The notes: generated by a model not told the origin, from the letters alone. Numbered from the stretch's first letter, positions 48,142 to 59,914 are shown. The stretch is 64,000 nucleotides of DNA from Lingula anatina (GCF_001039355.2 NW_019774624.1:1924845-1988844); one strand, 5' to 3'. Made by a program: numbers and translations.

Positions 48142-48618
48142 CTCTCTGAACGATGTCGTCCTCCCGGTGTTCTAGAGCGATGCCGACGAGTGCTGTATAT
48201 CGTAGATTCCTCATAAATGCTTCATGAGCGCTTGCACCACAAAGTTCATGTTGAAGACCATGTTCATCCTATGTTAGCACCAGACATACCGCTTCGTTCA
48301 ACTGCGCACCTGTCTGCGCAGGACTCCGGACCACACCGAAGAAAAACGAGAACAGCCGGGAACAAAAAATATAGTCCATACAAATAAATATTGGAAAAGA
48401 GAAAACTCGGTCTTGTAACTAAACTTATAAAAGCCTTTAAAATCGCAAATGCAATTATAAATGAGACAGATCTGGAAATTACTTTATTCAAAGGCAACGC
48501 GGATTAATCAAAGAATTTTGGCGTCCTCGTTTCTAAGGCGTGCTTGGGTTGTTGACAACGCGCACCTGCATGGCGGAACTGTGCTGAGTCTCAGCTCGAA
48601 GTCACTCACAATTTTAGA
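48142..48618. promoter_or_regulatory. Divergent (probably bidirectional) promoter between receptor and CIMIP1 genes
   Basis: Only 477 bp separate the two start codons, which point away from each other, so both core promoters and both leaders must lie in or near this interval unless non-coding upstream exons exist. The stretch is locally richer in CG dinucleotides than its surroundings (for example around 48295-48360 and 48495-48600). No convincing TATA box was seen at a sensible distance from either start. GTTGTTGACAAC (48548-48559) is an imperfect RFX X-box-like inverted repeat and GGCAAC at 48493-48498 is an X-box half site, both placed well for the ciliary gene. Confidence 0.6.
48211..48287 (-). 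promoter_or_regulatory. Chain of upstream ORFs in the receptor 5' leader
   Basis: Reading down the minus strand, uORF1 runs 48287-48264 (7 codons plus stop). Its TGA overlaps the ATG of uORF2 as ATGA. uORF2 runs 48267-48211 (18 codons plus stop), and its TGA overlaps the ATG of uORF3 at 48214. uORF3 stays open past the main start codon in another frame and closes after splicing into the CUB exon. If transcription begins upstream of 48287, main-ORF translation would need leaky scanning or reinitiation. If it begins below 48211 the chain is irrelevant; the start site cannot be read from sequence alone. Confidence 0.5.
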
Positions 48619-48689
48619 ATGGCTGCAGCCGCGCAATCCCAAGGGAAACAGGTGGCAGGCTGTAACTATGTCGCTCTGGACGAAATCTG
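48619..48689 (+). CDS. CIMIP1: CIMIP1 exon 1
   Basis: ATG at 48619 opens MAAAAQSQGKQVAGCNYVAL and then DEIW, with TTAGA before the ATG (purine at -3). The exon breaks inside the Trp codon at a GTGAGA donor (48690). The overlapping longer reading frame from 48461 is in another frame and has no family resemblance. Confidence 0.85.
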
Positions 48690-51600
48690 GTGAGATTATT
48701 GTAAAAGTGAATTATTTTTCGAAGGCGGGGTACAAACATTTCGCATTGTTTTTGTCTGGTTGATTGACGACTCTGTCACTCTGTCAACGTCATCGCCACT
48801 GCAACGTAATCATGTTTGAGTAATTTCTCACTAACTGGTGTTGTAATTATTTGATTTGACATTTATACCAATGACTTCCATTAATCATCTTTCCCTGGAA
48901 ATACGTGTGTCATTAGCGCTTGTCTAGTTTGCTTCCGTAATTGACTGGGGTATATAAATTCACGTTTTTACTTCCATCACATTAGACCTTCTTTGTGGGA
49001 ACAAACACTAGTTTAGAATGTTTTGATGCCATCAAATTATTTATGTATATATTTTTCTTGTTGGAAAACAAAAATGTTCATTTACGTTCTTACTATTTAT
49101 TTAGTGTTTATTATTAATATTTTCATAATTAACACACATTTTACATTCCACATAAAGATATTTAATTTGTAAAAATAAATAAATAAATAGAACATTTCAC
49201 AAAAAGGAATTGCACTCACTCCAAAATTATATTTAAATGGTATTTAACTACTTCAGAGACCATTTAAACAGTACATACAGGCTGACCTTATTTTTTAGTC
49301 AGATTTAATAACAAGACAACAAGATTGAAAAATAAGATATACATTCTGTGCTGTCCTACCAGTATCCATGCAGTACCATATTCCTGCCTTTGTTCAAAAC
49401 TTCTTGCCCATTTCCATCACTAGTATTTTTCAAGGTTTTCCTTAGGCATTTACTGAACACTTGGCATGACAAAAAATCATGACTTCTGAAACTGTAATTT
49501 ATCACAGCCTAAAGAGCCCAGCACTTTTAAAGTAGTTATAATTGTTAATCTTGTGGTATTGTTTGTGATTTATGCTCTGTATTATAAATACCACAAAATA
49601 AAAAAGGTTAAATTGATGCCCACCACAAACAGAGCATGTAGAGTTACCAAACTATGTCTGAAACCACTACCAATTATGTTTTTGTAAGTGTATATGTTAT
49701 AAAAAATAGACTTGAATTGAGCAGTTTTTGGTTGTATGTGTACTGTTACTTTGATCAAGAAATAAGAAATTCAAGGCATGTGCAAATTAAAATAAAATTC
49801 AGTTGTGCCTATTATTAATGATTTTGCCACTCATTAAAAATTGCAGATATATTTTAAAAATTTTGTATGGGATAATATAATTCCTAGTCATCTCTATCCA
49901 TTTTTTATATCTCTATTAAAAAATTTGAGATGTTTTTTTCTGCATTATATTATTATTAATAATAAGAGTTGTGTTATGACAATCAGTTATTATAAAATCA
50001 TGGACTTTTTTATAAAAATTATATTTTATGGCTTCAATATTTTTTTCAGTAGCAGAATATCAAAAATATCCCTGTGAAACTATTTCATTTATTGCAAAAC
50101 AAGTTTGCATTTTCCTGGTCCTCTAACACTAGTTTTCTTTCCTTATCTAACTCTCTCCTTATCCTAATAAAACAAAATGCATTTGCTTTTTTTTTCCTCA
50201 ACTCCTAGGATATTATTTGAACCAGTGTTTGGTATATACTACATAAGTATGACATTACAAGAGCAATGCCATATATCTTGAGCAAGGTGGCCACCCATAG
50301 TAAAAAAAACAGAAGCACTTGATAGTGCATGCACAGAGCCTCAAAAGCCACAAATGTCATGAAATTACAGTTGAGTTCACCTTTTAGGTGCAATAAAACA
50401 TTTGGGCTATCATTTTGGTGATGTCACATGTTAAGCGTGCTTGTAATTTCATTTTGTTATGGAAAATTGGGTATCTTTAAAATTACATAAACCTACTTTT
50501 CTTGTCATGCATGGAAAAAATGTGTTGATATTTGGAATGCTTTCTCTAATGGATGCTTCATTTTAATAGAAGCAGAAGATGTACATGTACAGTGCTGGTA
50601 ACGTTTAAATATATTTTTCTATTTTTATTTAAGTAGACATATTTTTTCTGATAATCTTGAAAATTAATATTGCAGATAGAAGTAACAATTTTCCTTTCAA
50701 TCCTGGATATCAGAGCCTGGTGGGTGGTACATGATGGTGAAACTTTACCCTTAATTTAGCTAATCTTTTTGTCCCAGCAAGGCAAAAAAAGGTTCTTAAA
50801 TTAGCATTAAAATGTCATTTCCTAATTGTTTTACTACTTAATACAGCAACTTTTGAAAGAGCCTGTATTTTTCCTCCAAAGTTAAAAATAAATCAATTTA
50901 AAACTTATTAGCTTAAATTATTTTTTACTATGAAGGATATACCAAAATACAGCTGTGGGCACATATAATTATGATTAACAATTAAACACTTATTACAGAG
51001 CTTGAATATTAACATGTTGCCAATGGATTAATGAAAGCTTCTTGCATTTAAAGTTCATGTTTCCTCAATTAGACACAAGACCATGAAATCTCAAAAACAT
51101 TGCATTAAGTTGGTGATTATCTGGGAAGAACCCTGATCAAGCTTTGCACAATTTTCACAAACGATCACAGTTTTTTTCTCTGAAGAAGTTAAACTTCTTA
51201 TCATTCTTTTTACATTGCACCAAATTGTTGGGGCCTGGAGCATTGGTTAGACTTAAGGGGATATGCACCTTCATTTTATATCCCTCATGAGTTCTGTCTG
51301 ACTGTGGATTATAACAGATCATTTTAAATATTAATGTCTAACCTTGAAAAGTGTCAAAATAACAACTAACCTGGATATCTGGTAATTTGTGATAATGGAT
51401 CGGCTTATTGCTAAAATTTTGCCAGTTTTTCTGTGTATGTCAATATGCATGTAAATACAGATTGTGGCATTTACATTATGAATAATTTGTTTTTAAGATG
51501 TCTGTTTTTATAGGGTTTTGATGCCCAACACCCCCAACCCTCCCCCCCCCCCAAAAAAAAAAATAAAAAAAAAAATAAATAAATAAATAAATAAATAAAT

Positions 51601-52714
51601 AAAGATAATAATAATAATAATGATAACTAGAAAAGCACTCTGAGAGCGCAGACCTCCGCCCAGGCAGCGATTTTTGATTATTATTGATTGATTATTGATC
51701 CGGATCACCAACAAAAACAAATCACTTCTAAGTTAACCCATTTTCCACCTTCCCTGAAAATTTCATCAAAATCAGTCCATAACTTTTTGAGTTAAGTTGA
51801 TGACAGACAGACAGGGGTGAAAACATAACCTCCTTGGCGGAGGTAATAACAGAAAATACAATGAACAAATATTTTTGGGATTCTCTATTACTGGTGAAGC
51901 ATTATTTAATTTGATTAAACAATCAAAGATATGCAGCTGTAAATGTACACATTTAATACATTTTTCATGTGGTTTAAGTTGGATAAACAGTTATCTGTAC
52001 ATGCCTTCATTACTTTGAAAATTTCCAATTAAAATACAGTTTTTGAGCAGAAGCATTTATTTCATTATTCCAAAGGATGCTATGTGTTAAATATTTTACC
52101 ACAAGTATCATATATAAATTGTATTGCAATCTCTTTATAATCAAGCCCTGCTAAGACTTATTTAAAATATATGGAAATTAATCACTAAAAAAAATTTAAA
52201 TCAATTAATTGTAGTTCACAAAACATTGTTTTATTGGCAATGTATGAAAATAATGCTATTTCTCTTCATGTGAAATATATATATTTTTTTGTGATTTCAA
52301 GCAAAAATGGTAAAACTAAGAGTCTCAGGTTCCAAATTAAATTTGTGAAGTGTTAAAATTTTGACTTATTAGTAGTATTTACTAGTACTGTGATGAGTTT
52401 ATGGAAATAGCACATTACTACTGGTGATCTATATAGAACACATTAGTTTTGGTATTCTATGTAGAACATATTCATTAGACCCTATCCTGGGGAAGCGCTA
52501 GCAATTTTTTTTCGCTTGGCCAAATCATCACTCTTTTGTCAATTTGTTATCCAAATGGTGTTAATTTGACTAAAATGAGTCAAATCAAGCCCTTTTTATT
52601 TAGCCAATTTAAGTCGGTTTTAGCATTCTAAAATTAAACTTATGCTTCATTCAACAGAACCAAAATGTTCTCACATGTTGATTAATTTCTGAGTACCAAC
52701 AAACCTAGATAACA

Positions 52715-52762
<48 letters not shown>

Positions 52763-54278
52763 TATTGCTCTTGAGAAGAAAAAATATATAAAATCATGTG
52801 CCGCTTTTTGATTTTTTTTTTTTTATAAATGTATATATATTTTTTTCAATTTGATTGTAGAATACAATTTTCACCCTTGATCTTGACTTGCACCTCTTCC
52901 AAAAGCCCAGCAAATTAATGAGACAGTTGCCCTTGGGTATAACAACACCATCTGTACATGTTATTTCCTGAGATTTGTTTTAATGTGTGTCTTAGCCATG
53001 GGTTTAAGATAATACCTCCCTTGTTTTATTTTTTTATCATGCACACTATAAACGAAAGTATATGCACAAGGTACCATGTGAAAGGAAATTGAAATTTTTA
53101 ACCATGCTTTACTTTCTCTTTTGCTTAAATGTGTTACTGTTATACTGTAGAAGGCATGTAGCATATTAATAAAGATATGTGTATTTTTAGCATAGAGCCT
53201 GAAGATCCCTTAAAATTGCCCTCTTAAATGGGCAAATGAAATGCTGTTTCCAGTAGCAATGTCATGGTGTCAAATTTAAAAAAAAATAATATAAAAAAAT
53301 GTCTGTTAGTATCCGTTATATTTCAAAGCTTTATGATGATAAATTGATATTTTAGGAAGGACCACATTCATTTGGAAGTGTCAGCCTCTAAACAGTGGCC
53401 AGAGAGTTGGGGATTCCTCAGCCAAAGATATGAGGATGTAAGTGAATTGACTGAAATGTTGATCAGAAAAGAGTGAAAGAATTAATAAAATAAAATAAGG
53501 CAGGAAAGAAAAAAAGAAGGATAAATGGACAGAAAAATGGAAATGCAAATGAATCTGAGAGTGAAGTAATAGAGTAAGAAAGAAAAAAAAAGAATAAACG
53601 AATGAATGACTGAATGAATGGACCAGGAAGGCAATAGCTATAAAATTTCACTTCTCATTTTAATCAAAGCTGCCTTTTGACAGTTTAGATTTTTTTTTCA
53701 AATTATGCATGTGCATTACCAGATGGAGTAACCATGTTTCATTTAGAACTAGTCTTAAAAAGGTAAATTTCAGATGATTTAAAGATCTAGAAGAGTGGAC
53801 AACTTCAAGATTAAGTCATAGATTTTTATTCTAAAACAGGCTGATTTTTTAGAATATTTTCCCAAACTACAGTAAGTCTTACAGTGTATTTATGATATTT
53901 AATCATATTTATTTCCTATCAGAAATTCAAATGGTGAAAATCATGAAAAAGGTTGAGCTGTGCAAATTTTTCGTTCTTTGGGGCATGCATATGAATTTTT
54001 TTTGTTATTCTTATTAATAGCTGGTGCAGGGTGAAGTGACGAAAAAAACGCGAACAGAACGCCACGTTCCAACACCACTTAGACTTCCTCCTATTACACC
54101 AATAGAAAAAATCATCAATGTCAAACCATCTCCAAAGCCCTTCCCAATGACGACAGCACGCACCATAGGCTGGCGCTCCTCCCGGCCAGAGTATGCGTTG
54201 GAGAGGTACGGGAGATATGCCAATCCTAAGGGAGGACTAATAAAACAGCTGAACTGGCCACTAGATGGCATTGATTAA
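48619..54278 (+). CDS. CIMIP1: CIMIP1 (C20orf85/LLC1) homologue, ciliary microtubule inner protein (whole gene, 3 exons)
   Basis: Exons 48619-48689, 53356-53437 and 54021-54278 join in matching phases (2, then 0) to 411 nt, giving 136 residues plus stop; human C20orf85 is about 137 residues. Hallmarks are the LLC1-family block DEIWKDHIHLE, KQWPESWGFL, RYEDLV near residues 21-53, then LPPITPIEKIINVKPSPKPF, TIGWRSS, LERYGRYANPKGG and NWPLDG towards the end. In vertebrates CIMIP1 is reported inside axonemal doublet microtubules of motile cilia and sperm. No signal peptide or membrane span is present, fitting a cytoplasmic and axonemal protein. Expression should follow RFX/FOXJ1 programmes of ciliated cells, which is inference. 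It diverges from the receptor gene on the other strand. Confidence 0.9.
51541..51619. repeat. Poly-C, A-rich and (AAAT)n/(AAT)n composite
   Basis: Twelve C's then A-rich sequence grading into AAAT then AAT units, next to the interspersed repeat at 51626. Confidence 0.9.
51626..51849. mobile_element. Interspersed repeat with GACCTCCGCC / GGCGGAGGT inverted ends
   Basis: Contains AAAAGCACTCTGAGAGCGCA, ATCCGGATCACCAACAAAA, CCTGAAAATTTCATCAAAAT and AACATAACCTCCTTGGCGG. I recognise this sequence type as recurring in many animal genomes; its class (MITE or SINE-like) is uncertain. It abuts an AAAT/AAT array. Confidence 0.6.
52487..52630. mobile_element. Short inverted-repeat element family 5, 3'-truncated copy
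   Basis: Begins CTGGGGAAGCGCTAGCAATT and follows the interior of 33827-34005 (GTTATCCAAATGGTGTTAAT, TTTAGCCAATTTAAGT) but lacks the far end. Confidence 0.7.
53356..53437 (+). CDS. CIMIP1: CIMIP1 exon 2
   Basis: An 82-nt exon between a TTTTAG acceptor and GTAAGT donor encodes the core LLC1 segment with KQWPESWGFLSQRYED. The first G completes the split Trp codon from exon 1. It is too short to stand out as an ORF and was found from the splice sites and family pattern. Confidence 0.9.
53438..54020 (+). other. CIMIP1: CIMIP1 intron 2 (583 bp)
   Basis: GTAAGT donor and TTATTAATAG acceptor. A purine-rich stretch (53465-53600) with AAT GAA-type repeats is the only visible feature. Confidence 0.85.
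54021..54278 (+). CDS. CIMIP1: CIMIP1 exon 3 with stop codon
   Basis: After TTATTAATAG the exon reads LVQGEVTKKTRTERH, then LPPITPIEKI, PFPMTTARTIGWRSS and ends NWPLDGID with TAA at 54276-54278. The proline-rich TPxEKxI and GWRSS...LERYGR blocks are the conserved C-terminal half of the family. Confidence 0.92.
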   Translation: MVQGEVTKKTRTERHVPTPLRLPPITPIEKIINVKPSPKPFPMTTARTIGWRSSRPEYALERYGRYANPKGGLIKQLNWPLDGID

Positions 54279-54452
54279 CATCAAACAGGACATTCCATCT
54301 CCCATGCATTCTTGGCGTATATGTGTGTAAATATAACATACAAACTCAGTTTAATTTGGTCAATTTTTTGTTAAGTATTGTAAGTGAGACGCAACACTCA
54401 AATCATCCACACGGCATTAGGTGCTGCCCATCATTATTGCTTTCCCCGTATA

Positions 54453-54458
54453 AATAAA
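54453..54458 (+). terminator. CIMIP1: Candidate polyadenylation signal of CIMIP1
   Basis: AATAAA lies 175 nt after the CIMIP1 stop, followed by GT-rich sequence (AAGTCTGGACATTT). This gives a compact 3' UTR of about 190-200 nt. Confidence 0.6.
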
Positions 54459-57400
54459 GTCTGGACATTTAATAATAGACTGAAGATTTAATCTTTAGGT
54501 CAGACAAGTTCAGCAACTTTGTTAGGGCTGCTGTATATATAGTGGGGGAGTTCCTTCTTATTTTACCAGGTTAAGTAAATGTATGATGATCATAAAAAAT
54601 TGCATGTAACAAGGCATTAGAGATGTGTTTTTGGTACTCTTATCATGATCAAAAATTGCGTAATATGTGTCACGTGATGTAGTTAATGTCAATTAAGTAG
54701 ATGAATTGATGCACATCATCACAAAATTCAATGATAAAAGTCATCAACAAAAACTTTCCAGCAACTCATTAAAACCTAACATCAGCAGAAGTTAATTAAA
54801 GTAATTACCAATGAGTCAGTACGTAGTGATTAAGTCATTTTCTCAAAATAGCGATATATAAATAAATAAAGATACAAAGAAAAGAGGATAATTGTCCCAC
54901 CTGGAGTCAATTCAGTACCAATTTTCTCAGTTCTTTTGGGTTTATTTGTGATTATCTAAGGTCGTGGTATCAAAATTATCATCATTTATTATTTGCCGTT
55001 CGAGGCTTCTCATATTATTAGAATGTAAACTTGTGTAATCGATACCCTCAGACTCAGACAAAAAAAATCTTGGAAAATCATGCATACACAGTGACATTGG
55101 GTACAAAAATGTTTGCAAATTTTCTTCGGTAAAGTAATGTTAAACAAACAATAGATATTTGTCAGTCTTATATAACTTTAAGGAATAAAGGATTACCCCT
55201 CACTAAATACCTCAGCTCAAAATATTATCTTATGTGCATTATTCAATGACATAATATGTTGACGTAAGTGGTTGCCACCACATTTTCATATTCATAATGC
55301 ATTAGAAACAAAATGCCTTGACAACCAAGCATCAATTTTCCACGTTTAACTGAGCTTGTATTTTATATTACATGTAAAGTCAACTGCATACTTTGACTAT
55401 TTGCTCACGATTCTCTCTGGGATTCTTTGTGATAGACGTGCTCACAAATGGCTTAAGTTTTGGAAAAAAAACCTGTTTTCTTACATTTTCATCTTCATGT
55501 CTAGGGCATCCATTATTGTGTTTCTAGGTGCGACAGAATTAAGTACAGATGACTAGAAAAGAATTTGCGTCACTAAATAATTGCATAATATTGCATCTGC
55601 GTTTAAAACTGGAGAAACTTAAATTGTAACAAAATTCAAAACAGTTGACAGAAAAGTAGTAAAGCCAGGGCCTTTTAGCCCAAGTTGGTTTAAATCTCTT
55701 GATTTGAACCACATTTCATTAATACATGATTTCTTTTAGTACCAGTTTGTGTATGTATTCATATAGGTTAAACTGAAGAACTTCATAAATACTCTGAAAA
55801 ATAAGTTGTCATCTTGTATCATTTGTGTCATGTACCAGTTAGTGACAGTTACCTTTTGGACAGATCATTTCCTAATGGAACTGGTGTGCATAATTTGGCA
55901 AAAAAGGCATTTTTAATGCAAATTTTCCACCTGTCAGCAATGATACAAATCTTCTCAAGATGTTGTTCTTTTTTTCATTATTTATTTATCAAGACAATCT
56001 TAGAATCATCATTATGACAGCTTTCATGTTTTGGAATTGTAAATTGTCTGACAGAGGACTCTTGCCAAGTCTGAAAGACAACATTCTTAAGTGGACTATT
56101 TCTTCATGTGATCACTTACAGCAATAAATATTTAAAGTTTTTTTCTTTGTGTTGTTATCAGATGTCTCTTAGGCTTACATGAATATAAATTACATTTACC
56201 AAATTTAAATGGTTGTAATTTATGTTGGCTAGAGTGAATTTTAAAAATATTATTTTAAACCTATTTGTTATTGTTAATGTGAAAGGATGGATTTTTATAA
56301 TGCTCTTTTAAAGTGAGTGCTATTGATAAAAAGCTTGCTAAAAATGCGCACAAACATTTTTTATCCAAATCTATCACTTCTTCTCTGTAAGTTTGAAAGA
56401 TTAGATACAAATAATTTTTTTAAAAAAGTTAACTAACAATCAATAAATCAGATTTCAAGTGCATGTAACATTTCATTTGTTAAATGTCTACTTGATTAAA
56501 ATTTTAACCAAAAGTACTAAAATTTTACATTTGCAGATTATCTGTCAAACAGACCTAAAGGGGTTGCTTTTAGTAGTATGTTGGCAATTTAGTTTTATGG
56601 TTTGAAAGACTGCTAACAAATATCTGGCCTGGAGGTGTTCAAACAAAATTACTGCTGACAATTTTTATGTTACTGCAAGTGTACCTCTTACATAAGAGAC
56701 TGCAGTCTAACATGGAAATGTGAAATTCAAACTTTATTTTGTGTGCCTGTTATAGTACATAACACAAAATATGATATGGAATTGAAAAAGGTTTTTGTAC
56801 ATGTAATACTGTGTTGTTGAGATACTAGCCGGCAGTAGGGTGTTTGCCTCTTGCATAATGTTCTCACGTTCCATATTTCTCTTATTTTCTCTTTCAATAT
56901 TTTCATACAACGAATAGATAAAACACGCATGTCCTCATGTTTCATTTGTCATTCTTTCTCCTGCAACATCTTTGTACAGTGAAATAGGCATTTTATCGTA
57001 CCTTGTGGCATGATGATAAAAAATTGTAAATTGTTTCTAACATTACAACAGGCCTGCTGCAAATTTGCTGCAAACTGCAATTCTTTCTTATAAATTTATA
57101 GCAAATTTGCTGCAAATAAGCAGCAATAAAATTTTTCTTGCAAACTCCTGCTAACTTATTGCCTCAAACTTTTCATTCTTCTAAGACAGTATATTTTTCA
57201 ACTATGTCCTCTAGGGCTCACATTGACAGGTCAGTCATGTGATCAAGGCCCTTTGATGATGCAGGGTCAAAATGTTTGGGCTCGTAGGTTAAAAAAGGTT
57301 AATTGGAATGGAATTCCATCAGCTGTGCTATGTTATAAGAATAAAGTGGAATTTTTTCTTCAAGTTTTATCGTATAGCTTTATTGAAATTGTCTGTCTAG

Positions 57401-58087
57401 AGCATCTTCAATATAAGGTGTTGATTGAAAGAAGAATTCAATTACACTCTTTTCATGTTTTATCTCTTTAAAAATATTATATTTTCTTTACCAATATTTT
57501 TTGCAAGGTTTGATAGTTTTTAAAATAATATAGTGGAATCGGATGTTGCTACTACCCATCATCCCCGTGGATTTTTCTCTATATATTGTGGAATACAATG
57601 TAGTTGCTGACTACCTCCTACAGTACAGTATTAAGTTTGCTGCTTGCTCTCAAGCATTCAATATTAAATTTTGGCATAATTTAATGGTATAATGTCCAGA
57701 CATCTGAAGAAAACACTATACCATCCCTTAAAAAAAAAAAAAACGATTACGTGAAGTCCACAGCACACTGCCAAGCAATTGAATGTAGGACTTTTATGCA
57801 TGGCCTGCCAACAAGTGGTTGATATAGTGACAGAATTCAATCAAAATTCAATTATCAGCATGGACATTTAATTTTCAGGAGTAACATTTAGAAACCATGC
57901 ACATAGCCTTTGATTATTTTTAACAAGAGAATGCATTAATCAAGGACCATCTTAGGTATAAAAGGACTGAAAAGAGTTAAGAAGAAGACAGGGTGATGAG
58001 CATAAAATGTGTCAAAGAGGACATAATTAGTGTTCTGAAACTCGAGGAGATTTGGCTTAAGGAGGTGCATGGTCTAAAAGCTCTCAA

Positions 58088-58287
58088 GCTGCATTCACAA
58101 CAGAAGTAGATCTGCACACTAACAGATCCGTGGACCAAGTATGGCCAACCCACTTGAATGCTTGTCACGTAGTCCCTTAGGGAGTTGATTAGGGGTTATG
58201 CAACAAGCTTTCAAGTGGGTCAGCCATATTTTTGATATGTAGATCTGTTATCAGTAGTCTGCAGACCAACTGATTGTGAAAACAGCC
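58088..58287. mobile_element. Foldback element family 3, copy 2
   Basis: Starts AGCTGCATTCACAACAG and ends TTGTGAAAACAGCC; arms share AACAGATCCGTGGACCAAG and CCAACCCACTTGAA with their inverted partners. Same family as 32245-32437. Confidence 0.75.
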
Positions 58288-58333
58288 TTATAGGTAGTCT
58301 AGCTAAGAGCTCTTACAGCCAGGGTGACAAGAT

Positions 58334-58568
58334 TTGCGAGCATTCACATCGAGAGAGCCGAGGTCTAGCAAGGCCGAGACCTAAATATGGCGGATCTACA
58401 TGAAAGGAAGATCGCGTAATCCTTTAATGGTCTCTCAATGACATTCATTGAGAGACTATTCACTGAGAGACTATTAAAGGATTACGCGGTCTTCCTTTCA
58501 TGTAGGTCTGCCATATTTAGGACTCAGCCTTGCTAGACCTCGCTCTTCTCGATGTTAATGCTCTCTCA
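58334..58568. mobile_element. Foldback element family 4 with ~115-bp arms
   Basis: Left arm from TGCGAGCATTCACATCGAG through AGGTCTAGCAAGGCCGAG and GGATCTACATGAAAGGAAG to AATCCTTTAATGGTCTCTC; right arm is the near-exact inverse. Only a short spacer (about 58446-58458) separates them. It begins 46 bp after the previous foldback. Confidence 0.8.
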
Positions 58569-59677
58569 GGCAGTCTTTAAATAGTCATCATTAAGGGTAA
58601 GAATAGTCAGCTGTGTTGAAGAGGGGCACTGTCAGCAACTTGGGGGTGACAATAGGGATCCCAGATTTTAGTGAGGGTGGAATATATTTTTTAAACATTT
58701 CTCCATTCTGCAAATATAAAACAGCAGGCCAGGGTAGTTTTGAATTAATTGCTTTGTTTTGTCTCTTTTTGAATGTTTTACTTTTTTTTCTTTTTTGAGG
58801 GGGAAGGGGGAAGATGAAGGAGCTATCTCAGAAGATGGGGGGTGGGGGGACACTGCACCCTTTCCACGATTCATCACTGGATAAAATCTGACAGTATCCT
58901 AATAAGCATTCAGAAAATCGGGGTGTCCATGATCTCCTTTTGTATGATTTCTTTTTTTCAAACTGTGTAAGCCTTCATTTTTTCATCACTGTCAAGTATT
59001 ATCATAAAGAAACACTTTGCCATGTACCAGGATAAAACCTTAAATGTAATGAAAAGTGAACAAACAACATTGTTATGTCATTTCCTTGCAAATTAACGAT
59101 AATTTGCGTGCTGACGTCTAATTTTGTGTTTTTTTATGTCTGTTAGGAAGGCGTACCTCCATCCTGTAAGTCTTCACAGGAAAACATAATTACGCAGTCT
59201 GATATTGAGGCAGTAATTTTCAAAATGCCATTTTTTTCTTCTGCTAGGTTTTGTAAGTGCTACTAAACCTTTGCCTGCAGCATAAGGAGAGTCTTTATCG
59301 TGTTCAACCAGTTAACTCACTGTCAAGAAAGCCCTTTATTTTTTAAGTCTGTGTTATTGGCACAAGATACAAAACATGATGGATAGAAGTTTTTGTAACT
59401 GTCTTGATGACTGGTATGGAAAAATAGACATAATCTATGTTTTACAGTATGTTATTGTTAAGGTATTTGTAATGCAAAATCTCCACCCTTCTCAAACTTC
59501 GTGATTGTACAAAAAAAAAAAAGGGCCTGTCAACCAAAAAGTTACACTACTGAAGTCGATTGTGCACTTATACCAAGGTGACATTTACTCATGGCATGGT
59601 TAAAATGAGGATGTGGAACACATGGTAATTTGTTGACCACTTTTATTTGTTTTGGGAGGTTGACAACTTAACAGCCA

Positions 59678-59914
59678 GGACCCAGATTCATCAACACTGG
59701 ATACTGGATAACGCTATTCACTGTATAAAATATTTATCCACTGGACAGTTATCCTGTGGGTAAAATAATGTCTCCCAGACATTAGATTTTTTTATTTTTG
59801 TCCCTGATTTTGCTCTCTGGTGGTTAAAATGGCTGTTATACTCAGGATAAATGTCCAGAGGATAATTTTAACCAAGGGATAGTGTTATCCATAGGATGTT
59901 GATGAAACTGAGCC
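59678..59914. mobile_element. Inverted-repeat element family 6
   Basis: Left end GGACCCAGATTCATCAACA, right end inverted GGCTCAGTTTCATCAACA; second conserved block TGGATAACGCTATTCAC / TGGATAACACTATCC. Single copy in this window, 237 bp, non-coding. Confidence 0.7.

Larger units (their letters stand above)
48690..53355 (+). other. CIMIP1: CIMIP1 intron 1 (4.7 kb)
   Basis: GTGAGA donor and TTTTAG acceptor. Mostly very AT-rich and unassigned from 48.8 to 51.5 kb. It contains an A-rich/AAAT array (51541-51619), an interspersed repeat at 51626-51849, a partial inverted-repeat element at 52487-52630 and an ATT array at 52715-52762. Confidence 0.8.

Noticed and set aside
48264-48497. Minus-strand ORF with a hydrophobic stretch resembling a signal anchor
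   Set aside because: It ends at a stop before any splice donor and cannot join the receptor frame; its last seven codons are uORF1.
48461-48763. 100-residue plus-strand ORF over the divergent promoter
   Set aside because: It is in a different frame from CIMIP1 exon 1 and runs through its donor site.
57223-57471. 82-residue plus-strand ORF
   Set aside because: No recognisable domain, AT-rich, no splice or promoter context.
59147-59165. 19-nt putative microexon between TTAG and GTAAGT
   Set aside because: Good splice-site words but no partner exon, no recognisable product and length not informative.
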